Below, in pieces: positions 44,501-51,686 of a stretch of DNA of 64,000 nucleotides (positions are counted from its first letter, which is position 1; every line of letters begins with the position of its first letter). The notes under the pieces are model-generated. The model saw only the letters and a list, made by a program, of their open reading frames with translations, did no database searches and was not told the DNA's origin. The translations under genes and the position numbers were made by a program. This DNA is from Streptomyces sp. NBC_01454 (lineage in GTDB: Bacteria; Actinomycetota; Actinomycetes; Streptomycetales; Streptomycetaceae), in contig NZ_CP109462.1 of the NCBI RefSeq assembly GCF_036227565.1, positions 248,001-312,000 on the forward strand, read 5' to 3'.

Positions 44501-44878
44501 TCAGGGGGTGGCCGGGATGGCGACCAGGTAGTACTCGTTGCCGTCGTCGTCCGATACGAGCACCGGGTGCCCTTGGCCGACGGCGGCGAATACGCGGTCC
44601 TTGACGACGTCGGCGTGGTCGGCGGTCGTGAGAGGAGCCTTGAGACCGGACCGGACCGCCTCGTAGGTGGCGGGCTGGGGCCGGTATCGGTATCGCCCGC
44701 CCTTCACCTCGGTGATGGTCGCGATGATCTCTTCGTCGCTGATCGTGTCGTCGTAGCCGCGGAACCGGGCGAGCTGGCACGTGTTGACAGCGAGGATCTG
44801 GCGGTTGTGGTTGTTGCACAGCCTCCCGGGGGTCCCCGGGGGGTGGAAGTGAACAGCGGTGTCGATCGACGTGGGCAA
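44501..44878 (-). CDS. Hypothetical protein, 125 aa (regulon gene)
   Basis: Starts at TTG 44878, chosen because GGAGG lies six bases upstream. A longer TTG start within the promoter repeat would have no ribosome site. The protein has a beta-rich N-terminal half (ILAVNTCQLARFRGYDD) and a C-terminus ending in DDDGNEYYLVAIPATP. No family recognised. It lies 70 nt downstream of the predicted start point of regulon promoter 1. The 288 bp between its stop and the lipoprotein gene contain no clear gene. Confidence 0.6.
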   Translation of the reverse strand: MPTSIDTAVHFHPPGTPGRLCNNHNRQILAVNTCQLARFRGYDDTISDEEIIATITEVKGGRYRYRPQPATYEAVRSGLKAPLTTADHADVVKDRVFAAVGQGHPVLVSDDDGNEYYLVAIPATP

Positions 44879-44954
44879 CGCAATCCTCCGTTGTCGGCGG
44901 CCAGTTGGTGCGCAGTGCAGTCGCGCTCTGGCTCGGGCCGGGCTGATGACATAC

Positions 44955-44983
44955 AGCCTACATGAGTAAATCCAATTACGCAA
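44955..44983 (-). promoter_or_regulatory. Regulon promoter, copy 1
   Basis: On the minus strand: -35 TTGCGT (44983-44978), 17-bp spacer starting AATTGGATTTA, -10 TAGGCT (44960-44955). It is one of six near-identical elements in this part of the window. Transcription would begin near 44948, 70 nt upstream of the 125-aa gene. The AT-rich element contrasts sharply with its surroundings. Confidence 0.75.
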
Positions 44984-45134
44984 TATAGGTTGGCTTTTCC
45001 CGCCGCCCTCGAGACTCGATCATCTTCACCCCCGGTGGGCGTCCGGCGAAAGACCCTGCAAGCGGGACCGTGTGCCCGCTGCGCTGTCCCGTCAGGTCGT
45101 GAGGTTGGTGTCCACCGCCTCTCGTGGTGGGGTG

Positions 45135-45581
45135 TCAGGCGCGGGTGGGAGCGATGTAACGCCGGGCGGCGACCATGAGGCCGAAGGCCAAGGCGAGACC
45201 CGCCAGATGGGAGCCGCCGAGGACTGCCTTGGCGGTGGCACCGGTGAGGTCCTGGTCGTGGCTGACGACCCGGCCGATGGCGTAGCAGGCGCCCCAGATG
45301 ATCAGCATGGCCACCGCCAGGATGCCGGCGCGCACGCCGACGGGGAGCCACTCCGGCCCCTTGGAGGGACCGATTTTGGTGTTGACGTGAGCAATGTGCG
45401 CGGCCAGGGCCTGCTCGCGGGTGCCCGCGGGATGGGGGGACATCCGGCCGCAGGAGCACCCGGCCCGGAAGCGGGCCGTACCGGCAGCGGCGGACTCGTC
45501 CTCGACGATGCCGAGCTGGGGCAGATGGCGGCCGTCGTCGATGGCGAACCGGTCGAGATCGAGCACAGCGTTCCCCTTCAT
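45135..45581 (-). CDS. Membrane protein, 148 aa
   Basis: Starts at ATG 45581, overlapping the stop of the upstream gene. The N-terminal 70 residues are soluble and contain a CSCGRMSPH cluster. Two hydrophobic segments follow, about residues 90-110 and 120-142. No family recognised. It is the third gene of an operon with the 78-aa and DUF6283-like genes. Confidence 0.55.
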   Translation of the reverse strand: MKGNAVLDLDRFAIDDGRHLPQLGIVEDESAAAGTARFRAGCSCGRMSPHPAGTREQALAAHIAHVNTKIGPSKGPEWLPVGVRAGILAVAMLIIWGACYAIGRVVSHDQDLTGATAKAVLGGSHLAGLALAFGLMVAARRYIAPTRA

Positions 45582-45814
45582 CGGTTCTGGGCGGTGGCGA
45601 GGCCGACGACTTCCCACGACGGGGTGAGCCCGACGACTTCCCACGACGGGGTGAGCCCGACGACCTTCGCCCATCGGGTGACCTGCTCGTTGGTCACGAG
45701 ACAGGTGTTGAGCTCCCAGCTCCGGTGCCCCTGCGGCCGGATATGGGTCAGGACTTCCGTCAGAGTCTCTTCGAGCTCCTTGATGCGGAGCTCTCCGGGC
45801 TCACTGGTCGTCAT
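45578..45814 (-). CDS. Small protein with a C-terminal tandem repeat, 78 aa
   Basis: Starts at ATG 45814 with GGAGG eight bases upstream. The first 50 residues are helical and charged. The last 28 contain a nine-residue unit (WEVVGLTPS) twice, plus a partial copy, encoded by an exact 27-bp tandem duplication. The start overlaps the DUF6283-like gene's 3' end. Function unknown. Confidence 0.55.
   Translation of the reverse strand: MTTSEPGELRIKELEETLTEVLTHIRPQGHRSWELNTCLVTNEQVTRWAKVVGLTPSWEVVGLTPSWEVVGLATAQNR
45604..45657. repeat. Exact 27-bp tandem duplication inside a gene
   Basis: Two identical 27-bp units (45604-45630 and 45631-45657) followed by a partial third. Being a multiple of three, it keeps the reading frame of the 78-aa protein and adds nine residues per unit. 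It is a likely site of copy-number variation by slippage. Confidence 0.8.
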
Positions 45815-46394
45815 GGTGTGTACCTCCAGGAACAGGTATGCCGACCGTGTCGAGGGTCGTCGGCGTGGTGATTTGGGGTTCGTCAGCCCCCACCTTGCAG
45901 GCCGCCGAGGGTGCCGGCAGACCCAACTGTTCGGCCCGGGCCGCGATGAGCGCGTCGAGGTCCGGATACAGCTCCGGCCAGCTGGCGGGTGGGTTGACGG
46001 CCTGCGGTGGCAACGCCTCGAAGGCGAGGGCGAGACGGATGCCACGGTGCTGCTCGCCGACCACGGCGAGGAACCCGGCGCACCACCGCAGGGGGTGCGC
46101 CGTGCTGGGCTGGTCTCGGTGGCAGGCGACGATGGGCGCGTTTACGGGTGCCTCGGCTCCGGGGCACCCGTTTGCCCGTCGAAGCATGTCCATGTCCTCG
46201 TCGCTGAACTCGGTCAGGTCGGTGCTGGTCAGCCAGGGGCATTTCGTGCAGGGGCGTTTGCGGTGGTCGCGCTCCACCCCGGGTTCCAGAGAGAAGGTCC
46301 GCGCGCTCAGCTGGGACGCCGGCTCGGTCCCGGTTGCTGCGGCCTGCACATGTCCCGCCTCGTTGAACTCTTCGCAAGAGGAGGGGTGGTTCAC
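45801..46394 (-). CDS. DUF6283-family protein
   Basis: A 197-aa protein starting at GTG 46394 with GGAGAG upstream. Residues 47-120 have the DUF6283 signature KRPCTKCPWLTSTDLTEF, a later ACH (VNAPIVACHRD) and RWCAGFL, four Cys/His positions suggestive of a metal or cluster site. The N-terminus is polar and the C-terminus is Pro/Thr-rich. DUF6283 is common in actinobacterial plasmids and phages with unknown role. Three genes follow in coupled order on the same strand. Confidence 0.7.
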   Translation of the reverse strand: MNHPSSCEEFNEAGHVQAAATGTEPASQLSARTFSLEPGVERDHRKRPCTKCPWLTSTDLTEFSDEDMDMLRRANGCPGAEAPVNAPIVACHRDQPSTAHPLRWCAGFLAVVGEQHRGIRLALAFEALPPQAVNPPASWPELYPDLDALIAARAEQLGLPAPSAACKVGADEPQITTPTTLDTVGIPVPGGTHHDDQ

Positions 46395-46516
46395 GGGCTC
46401 TCCTTGATCGTGATGCGTGGCGCACCCTACGGCTGACGAAAGTCTGCCAGGGTGCGCTCGCGCGCGCTCGAACTATCCAGTGACCTATGACCGGGGACGG
46501 ACCCGGCCGCGGCGCC

Positions 46517-47812
46517 TCAGCCCTGGGGGAGGGCCCCGGCAGCGAGGAGCGCCCGCCCGACTCGGCCCTCGCTGACGCCGGGTACGCCGCCGAAGGCCCC
46601 GGCGAGGTAGCTGTCGGCCAGGTCCTCGCCCCTGCCCGGCTTCGCGTCGGTGAGCGGGTAGACCTCGGTCGAGCCGTCCCGGCCCCGCTCGGCGAGCCAC
46701 ACGTGGTGGGGCTCCAGGCTCTGACCGTGCCGTGCACCGCCGAGAAGGGCGACCGAGTGGGACGTGCACAGCAACTGCGCGTGCCGGAGATTGGACCACG
46801 AGGCGACGAAGAGCGTAGCGATCTCGGCGGTGAGCAGCGGGTGGATCGGGCTTCCGAGGCCGTCGATGAGGATGACGCTGCCGTGCTCCAGCGCCCACAG
46901 AACGCGTTCCAGGACGAGCACCAGGGCGCGGGTGCCCGAGGACTCCATCGCCCAGTCCAGCAGTACCGATCGGCCTCCGGCGGTGGTGTGGGCGAGCTTG
47001 ACCTCGCCGTCGGCCGGGTCTATCTCCACGGCGTCGACGCCGAGGTCGGCAGCCGTGAGCAACGGGCCGATCCGGCGGCGCAGTTCGGCCGACTCCGCGA
47101 GCCGGGCCCGGGCCCGCCCCTGCTGCTGCGCATCGCGGGGGGCGATGAGCAGCAGCTCGGTGCGGAAGAAGTCGTAGACCGTCCGGAAAGGGCCGACCTG
47201 GAGCAGCCCGCCCAGGGACAGAGTCAGGGTACGGTCGCTGCCGAGGTGTTCCAGCCGCCCAGTGTCCGGCGTGAGACCGTGCCACCGATAGACGCAGCCG
47301 CCCCAGTCGGTCCGCGCGGCGTCCCGGTCGATCCAGGTCCGCAGTCCGTCCGCGGCCGTCACACTGTGCAGCCACTCCCGCTCGATACCCCGGGAGCTGA
47401 CGGCGAAGCCGTACGTCCACTGTTCGCCGTCGCGGACAAGCTCAATCTCGTACGTGCTGGGCTCCGCAGCGTCGTCCGGGCTCAGGGCGAAGGGCCGGTG
47501 AGCCGGTGAGGCGGGGGCCGTCTGGCGGGTGTAGGAGGTCAGTACGGCCTCACGCATCTTCGCCAGCGCGCCGAGGACGGTCGAGGTCCCGGACGCGTTG
47601 GCCCCGAACAGTGCGGCGACAGCGGTGACGGCAAGCGGGCCGTGCGGGGCGTTCATGGGGAAGGTGCCCGTCTCCTCCGTCTTGCCGACGGTCAGGTCCA
47701 CCTCCTCGGTGTGCCGCGCCGAGCCGACGTTGGTGATCCTGAAGGCCACCAGGTGCGTCCCGGGGCGGGGGAGGCCGAAGTCCGTGGTGCTTGCTGGTGT
47801 GGAGACGGTCAT
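46517..47812 (-). CDS. AAA_15-type (SMC/RloC-like) ATPase-fold protein with degenerate motifs
   Basis: A 431-aa protein with the layout of AAA_15 family ATP-binding proteins: an N-terminal strand before FGANASGTST (residues 69-78) in the Walker A position, a SSGTRALVLVL signature-like helix near 290, VILIDGLGSPIHP near 315-328 at Walker B, and LLCTSHSVALLGG for the sensor strand. In active members these read GANGSGKST and IDEI(D/E)xxLHP. Here the Walker A Lys is Thr and the Walker B Glu is Gly, so ATP hydrolysis is probably lost. It is driven by regulon promoter 2, with a 43-nt leader. Confidence 0.7.
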   Translation of the reverse strand: MTVSTPASTTDFGLPRPGTHLVAFRITNVGSARHTEEVDLTVGKTEETGTFPMNAPHGPLAVTAVAALFGANASGTSTVLGALAKMREAVLTSYTRQTAPASPAHRPFALSPDDAAEPSTYEIELVRDGEQWTYGFAVSSRGIEREWLHSVTAADGLRTWIDRDAARTDWGGCVYRWHGLTPDTGRLEHLGSDRTLTLSLGGLLQVGPFRTVYDFFRTELLLIAPRDAQQQGRARARLAESAELRRRIGPLLTAADLGVDAVEIDPADGEVKLAHTTAGGRSVLLDWAMESSGTRALVLVLERVLWALEHGSVILIDGLGSPIHPLLTAEIATLFVASWSNLRHAQLLCTSHSVALLGGARHGQSLEPHHVWLAERGRDGSTEVYPLTDAKPGRGEDLADSYLAGAFGGVPGVSEGRVGRALLAAGALPQG

Positions 47813-47861
47813 CTCGGGCCTTCCGTAACGGGGGCGGGCTCACACCCCGGGCGATGCCCCA

Positions 47862-47890
47862 ACCTTACGAAAGTAAATCCAATTACGCAA
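47862..47890 (-). promoter_or_regulatory. Regulon promoter, copy 2
   Basis: TTGCGT (47890-47885), 17-bp spacer starting AATTGGATTTA, TAAGGT (47867-47862) on the minus strand. Predicted start near 47855 gives a 43-nt leader to the AAA_15-like gene. The 21-bp core is identical to copy 1. It lies 12-15 bp downstream of the stop codon of the 141-aa gene. Confidence 0.75.
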
Positions 47891-47904
47891 TATCCTGGAT
47901 GGGG

Positions 47905-48330
47905 TTAAGTGCGCGGCAGCGGTGCAGGTTCTCCCGGGAGCGGGAAACGCATGCTCTCGACGTCGGCCACGGGCGGTTCGTCCTCCATGGGTTCGTGCTC
48001 CCAGTATTCGAAGGCGTACCGGGTGGGGGCGTCGTCGGCGTGGGCCGGCACCGGGATGATTACGCCGTGGCACCGGACGAAGCGCCGCCCGTCCCGGTAG
48101 CCGAAGTGGCCCCGCTGACCGCCGCTGACAGTGAAGAGTCCCGGGTAGATCTTCCCGTTCTCCAGGACGAGCAGGCTTGTCGGCGGCAGGCGGCGCCACC
48201 TGCTGTAGCTCGACTCGCGCGACCAGTGGTCGCAGAACCAGGGCAGATCGCGGAGGGCAACGGCCTCCGCCGTCACGTGGAGGAACTCCACATTCCCGTT
48301 CGTGCGCCGGTCGGCGCGGCTCATCGTCAT
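47905..48330 (-). CDS. Hypothetical protein, 141 aa
   Basis: A soluble protein with beta strands and several aromatic residues (ALRDLPWFCDHW, RRFVRCHGVIIPV) and an acidic C-terminal half. No recognised family. It is the last gene of the transcript that begins with the tRNA at promoter 3, ending about 15 bp before promoter 2. Confidence 0.55.
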   Translation of the reverse strand: MTMSRADRRTNGNVEFLHVTAEAVALRDLPWFCDHWSRESSYSRWRRLPPTSLLVLENGKIYPGLFTVSGGQRGHFGYRDGRRFVRCHGVIIPVPAHADDAPTRYAFEYWEHEPMEDEPPVADVESMRFPLPGEPAPLPRT

Positions 48331-48373
48331 GCCGCTCTCATCTCCTCGAATCGGCGGGTTTCGCGCGGGGGCA

Positions 48374-48724
48374 TCAGGCGGCCGGGCCTCGCCAGTCGGC
48401 TCGCATCTCGTCCCATACGTGCCCGAGCCACCACAGCCGGGCCGGGTTCTTTCGCCAGTACTTCACGGCCAGGAGCCGGTACCGCCCAGGGCGCAACTGC
48501 CCCATCCGTGCTGGGAGCGGCAGCGGAATGATCCTGCTCAGAGGGCGCTCGGCGTACTCGCGCGACGCGTTCTGGGCGTCCAGGTACGCGTCGCCGGTGG
48601 CGAACTTCGGGAAGGGGGTGATTCCGCGCCGGGAGCAGAAGCTCCTCCAGGCGTCCATGAAGGCCTGCTCATAGTCGTCGAAGTCCTCACCGTCGTGACG
48701 GGGTCGGAAGCGGAAGCGCAGCAC
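48374..48724 (-). CDS. Hypothetical protein, 116 aa
   Basis: A basic and aromatic-rich protein (RFRFRPRHDGEDF at the start, KYWRKNPARLWWLGHVW in the C-terminal half). No family recognised. It is on the same strand as and close to its neighbours (43 and 19 bp), suggesting co-transcription. Confidence 0.55.
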   Translation of the reverse strand: MLRFRFRPRHDGEDFDDYEQAFMDAWRSFCSRRGITPFPKFATGDAYLDAQNASREYAERPLSRIIPLPLPARMGQLRPGRYRLLAVKYWRKNPARLWWLGHVWDEMRADWRGPAA

Positions 48725-48743
48725 GGCGTTCTCCAGAAAGTGA

Positions 48744-48947
48744 TCATGAGGGGCGCGGGTGTGCCGAGCCTTCTTCGGCGCCGGGCCATGGGTGCCTGAA
48801 CGGCTGGCCGCACCAGCAGATGTGATGGCTGCCGAGGGGACTCGTGCGAGTCTCGGGGGCGCGGTTGTCGGGGTGCCGGATCCGGCGGTACTTGGCGGCG
48901 CGCGACTGCTCGGTGGCGGAGGCCGCGCGGGCCTGCTTCGGGAGCAC
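48744..48947 (-). CDS. Small basic protein with a CxC motif, 67 aa
   Basis: GTG 48947 overlaps the stop of the 93-aa gene (TAGTG). The basic N-terminus is followed by HHICWCGQPF, a small potential metal site, and a short polar tail. There are too few residues for a family call. Its coupling to the upstream gene supports that it is real. Confidence 0.5.
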   Translation of the reverse strand: MLPKQARAASATEQSRAAKYRRIRHPDNRAPETRTSPLGSHHICWCGQPFRHPWPGAEEGSAHPRPS

Positions 48948-49228
48948 TATCCGAAGTGCTTTCGTACGGCGTCGGGGTGCTCGTGTTCGATCAGCCAGGC
49001 GCGCGCGGCCTCGGGGTCTATGGCCTCGTATACGAGCTGTGCGGGCGTGCAGTTGTTGTGCGCCAGAAACCACATCTGCTCCTGGGGGGCCCAGTAGAGG
49101 TACGGAGTCAGCTCCAGGCCGTCGGGGTCCTTCAGAACTCCTTCGAACTCCACCGCTTCACTGGACGAGAAGACGCCGTGCAGGAGACCGCCGGTGGCGG
49201 CATCCTGTACGGCGTAGGGGATTTGCAT
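48947..49228 (-). CDS. Hypothetical protein, 93 aa
   Basis: Starts at ATG 49228 with GGAGG upstream. It is a small acidic protein with beta strands at the N-terminus (IPYAVQDAATGGLLHGVF) and a helical C-terminus. It is the first protein gene after the tRNA in the promoter-3 transcript. No family recognised. Confidence 0.55.
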   Translation of the reverse strand: MQIPYAVQDAATGGLLHGVFSSSEAVEFEGVLKDPDGLELTPYLYWAPQEQMWFLAHNNCTPAQLVYEAIDPEAARAWLIEHEHPDAVRKHFG

Positions 49229-49303
49229 GGGTGGTGCGCCTCCGGGGCGTGAATTGGCGGTCCGACGGTTCACGGATCGCACGGGAGGTGGGTGGGTCGT
49301 AAG

Positions 49304-49377
49304 TAGCGCTGGCGGGACTCGAACCCAGCGACCCAGGACTTATAAGATCCGCGCTCTACCAACTGAGCTACAGCGCT
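49304..49377 (-). tRNA. tRNA-Ile with anticodon TAT (irregular cloverleaf)
   Basis: A perfect 7-bp acceptor stem (AGCGCTG/CAGCGCT), a regular D-arm (GCTC-AGTTGGTA-GAGC) and TTCGAGT T-loop are present, with discriminator A; CCA is not encoded. The anticodon loop CTTATAA gives anticodon TAT, which would read AUA isoleucine. The anticodon stem has a C-T mismatch at the outer pair and a T-G pair inside, and the T-stem has a one-base bulge or C-C mismatch. Bacteria usually read AUA with a lysidine-modified CAU tRNA. The gene starts about 77 nt downstream of the start point of regulon promoter 3. Confidence 0.7.
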
Positions 49378-49460
49378 GTGTGGTTGGACGGGCCGTACCC
49401 GATGGGGGGGGACCGGGTACGGCCCGTGCGAACGGCCGCTTCTCGCTTGCCGTTGACACA

Positions 49461-49489
49461 ACTCTACAGCAAGAATTCCAATTAAGCAA
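49461..49489 (-). promoter_or_regulatory. Regulon promoter, copy 3 (upstream of the tRNA)
   Basis: TTGCTT (49489-49484), 17-bp spacer starting AATTGGAATTC, TAGAGT (49466-49461) on the minus strand. Predicted start near 49454, 77 nt before the mature 5' end of the tRNA. The tRNA would be processed from a longer transcript continuing into four small protein genes. Confidence 0.75.
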
Positions 49490-49829
49490 TATATGTCGGA
49501 TGGATCGGCCCTGTGCGGCTCTCCGCCACGGCGCGCAGCCAGGGGGAGCGTCCGGCGGATCTCGCGTATCGCCCCCTCCGCCGGCCCGGCCACGGGGGGG
49601 AGCGCGGAGTCGTACCTGCGGTTCCCTGGCCCCGGTGGTGCGGGGCACCGAGACCTCCAGGACCGCAGAGGCGTCGCCCCTGCTGCGGAGCGCGCCGGTG
49701 CGGCGTGAGGCGGATGGGGTGCGCCGTTTTCTCTGGTCGACCTCCACTCCGACCCTGTACGCCCGATATCGTCTTGGATGGCGCGTCCGAGTGCCCCATG
49801 AACTGGGCAGTGAAAAACAGGGAGTTCGG
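49490..49829. other. Intergenic region between divergent units
   Basis: About 340 bp between promoter 3 (minus strand) and the deformylase gene (plus strand). Several frames are open but none has a ribosome site or convincing protein sequence. It presumably contains the promoter of the deformylase gene, which I could not identify. Confidence 0.5.
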
Positions 49830-50399
49830 GTGATTGAGGTGCAGCCAAGCGAGCGGATGCGGGACCTGGGGGTGGTCCAGTGCGGAGCCCCGATTCTCAA
49901 TGAGCCGGCCCGCGCCTTCGAGCTGCCCGCCGAACGCGAGGCTGCCGAGGACGTCGTCGACCGGCTCTTCGCCGCGATGGAGCAGATCTCTCAGATCCAT
50001 CTCTTTGCCAAGGGCATGGGCGTCGCAGCCCCTCAAATCGGCATCGGCCGCGCCGCTGCCGTCGTCCAGCCACCCACCCCGGACGCCCCGGCCATCGTGC
50101 TGCTGAACCCCCGGATCATCGCCCGCGGACCGGAGTCGGACGAGCAGTACGAGGGCTGTCTGAGCTTCTTCGACGTGCGCGGCCTGGTGCCGCGCCCGCT
50201 GACGGTGACGGTGGAGGCCACGGTGCTGGACGGCAGCACCGTCACCACCGTCTACGAACGCGGCCTCGCCCGGCTGATCCAGCACGAGATCGACCACCTC
50301 GACGGACTCCTGTACACGAGCCGCATGCGTCCCGGTGTAGCGCCACTGCCTGTGGAGGAGTACCGCCAAACCGGGCACGCTTGGGCCTACGAGCGATAG
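49830..50399 (+). CDS. def: Peptide deformylase
   Basis: A 189-aa protein with all three deformylase motifs: GMGVAAPQIG (residues 62-71), EGCLS (108-112, metal-ligand Cys110) and QHEIDHLDG (151-159, ligands His152 and His156, catalytic Glu153). It removes the formyl group from nascent polypeptides. GTG 49830 is chosen because GGAG lies five bases upstream. It is the only plus-strand gene in this regulon region. Streptomyces have chromosomal copies, so this is probably an extra, mobile-element version. Confidence 0.9.
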   Translation: MIEVQPSERMRDLGVVQCGAPILNEPARAFELPAEREAAEDVVDRLFAAMEQISQIHLFAKGMGVAAPQIGIGRAAAVVQPPTPDAPAIVLLNPRIIARGPESDEQYEGCLSFFDVRGLVPRPLTVTVEATVLDGSTVTTVYERGLARLIQHEIDHLDGLLYTSRMRPGVAPLPVEEYRQTGHAWAYER

Positions 50400-50443
50400 C
50401 CCGGCGGCAGACAGGAGCCGTCCGGACAGCGTGGACGCGTCCG

Positions 50444-50845
50444 TCAGACGAAGATCACGGGCAGGCCTTCGGCTCCACACAGAGTCAGCAGCGCCACCAG
50501 ATCCCGGCCAGCTCGCCCGTTGTGGCTGTCAGGGCCCCACAGGAGCCCGTCGACGTCCTCGGCCGCGAGCGCGTTCAGTGCATCGTGCAGCACGGGGGCC
50601 AGCTCCCGAGCCTGGTCCGCTGAGATCTCACCGGCGTCGTCAGGGTGGTTCAGCAGATGCCGCAGCGGGCTGCTCACGCTGGTCCAGGCGGTGTCCCCGC
50701 CGAAGCCCTGCATGCGCGGCAGATCGATGCCTACGTGTGCGGCGAGCCCGCGACGGAAGAGGCGAAATCCGCCGTACGACCACTGCGGCCAGGGGTCGCG
50801 GGGAAGTGGGCCGGTCGAGCGTCCTGCTCGTAGCGAAAGCCCCAT
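50444..50845 (-). CDS. Hypothetical protein, 133 aa
   Basis: Starts at ATG 50845 with GGAG upstream. A soluble protein with Trp/Phe-rich N-terminal part (WPQWSYGGFRLF) and a C-terminal Leu/Val-rich helix. It is the last gene in the promoter-4 operon, ending 44 bp from the convergent deformylase gene. No family recognised. Confidence 0.5.
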   Translation of the reverse strand: MGLSLRAGRSTGPLPRDPWPQWSYGGFRLFRRGLAAHVGIDLPRMQGFGGDTAWTSVSSPLRHLLNHPDDAGEISADQARELAPVLHDALNALAAEDVDGLLWGPDSHNGRAGRDLVALLTLCGAEGLPVIFV

Positions 50846-50945
50846 GGGGTTACTCCATTTCCTTCGGTGTGGGAGAGATGTACGGATGCGCGTCGTGCCG
50901 CCGGCCGGGCTGCCTGGTCGCTGCTCCGGCCGACGGTGAAGGGCC

Positions 50946-51623
50946 TCACCGGCCCAACGTCCCCTCTGTCGAAGTCCCTTGGGACTCGTCCGGGGCCAGG
51001 GTCTGCGGGCACGCCGCGTCCGCCGCGTCGTCGGCGCTCACCCGGGGAAGGCATTCGTGCCGGTCGGCCATGCGGTCGAGGCGGTCCAGCGTCCACCCCT
51101 GCCCGTCGAACCCGGCCTGCGTCGTGATGCCGCCGCACTGGTTGCAGCGGACCTCTTCGGCTACGACGGGAGGGGGGCCGCCAGGGGAGGTGATGACGAC
51201 CTCGAAGTTGTCACGAGGCAATGCGCGTGGGGAAGCGGCCGCGGCGGCCTCGGCGCCGCCGGTGAGGAACTCCATGATCTCCAACGGCAACGCGATGTCG
51301 TGTCCCCGCTGGTGCACGCTGCGAACGGCGGCCCCCACCGCGTAGGTGACACCTCGATGTAGCTCGCCGACCTCGGCGGTCAGACGCTCCACCTCGGCCT
51401 CCGCCTCCAGCAGCCGGCGCAGTACGGGCCCCATGCGCTCCCCGCAGAAGGAGCGAAGGTTCTGGCAGTACCAGTCCTCCCGCTGTGAGGCGTGATCGTG
51501 CTGAGCGCAGTCACGGACAGAAACGGCGAGTACTTCAACCAGCCTGTCCTGTGCGGGCTTCGCGGCGCCGATCAGGTCGGCGATCCGGCCGCGCTGGTCG
51601 GCGTTCAGCGGACTGACGTTCAT
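50946..51623 (-). CDS. Hypothetical protein with a zinc-ribbon-like motif, 225 aa
   Basis: Helical N-terminal two thirds with a coiled-coil-like stretch (EAEAEVERLTAEVGELHRG), then EEVRCNQCGGITTQAGF near 160 and ADRHECLPR, a possible CxxC...H/C zinc site, and a Ser/Thr-rich tail. No family recognised. It lies 63 bp downstream of the Mom-like gene and probably in the same transcript. Confidence 0.55.
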   Translation of the reverse strand: MNVSPLNADQRGRIADLIGAAKPAQDRLVEVLAVSVRDCAQHDHASQREDWYCQNLRSFCGERMGPVLRRLLEAEAEVERLTAEVGELHRGVTYAVGAAVRSVHQRGHDIALPLEIMEFLTGGAEAAAAASPRALPRDNFEVVITSPGGPPPVVAEEVRCNQCGGITTQAGFDGQGWTLDRLDRMADRHECLPRVSADDAADAACPQTLAPDESQGTSTEGTLGR

Positions 51624-51686
51624 AAGGATGCTCCTGGGCTGATCAGGGGTACAGGGATGACCAAGTGCGAGGTGGTGAGCGCCCGG

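Noticed and set aside
42503..44531. Plus-strand continuation of the gene starting at 41727 for another 2 kb
   Set aside because: It runs antisense through two genes with a lipobox, ribosome sites and overlapping stop/start; the continuation has no protein-like character. I end the gene at a probable frameshift instead.
49300..49500. tRNA as a phage or element attachment site
   Set aside because: No integrase gene is in the window and no direct repeat of the tRNA 3' end is visible.
49482..50480. A 332-codon minus-strand frame ending inside regulon promoter 3
   Set aside because: It is antisense to the deformylase gene with all catalytic motifs, so it is a shadow. The shared end ...YIA* arises only because the promoter element encodes Ile-Ala-stop.
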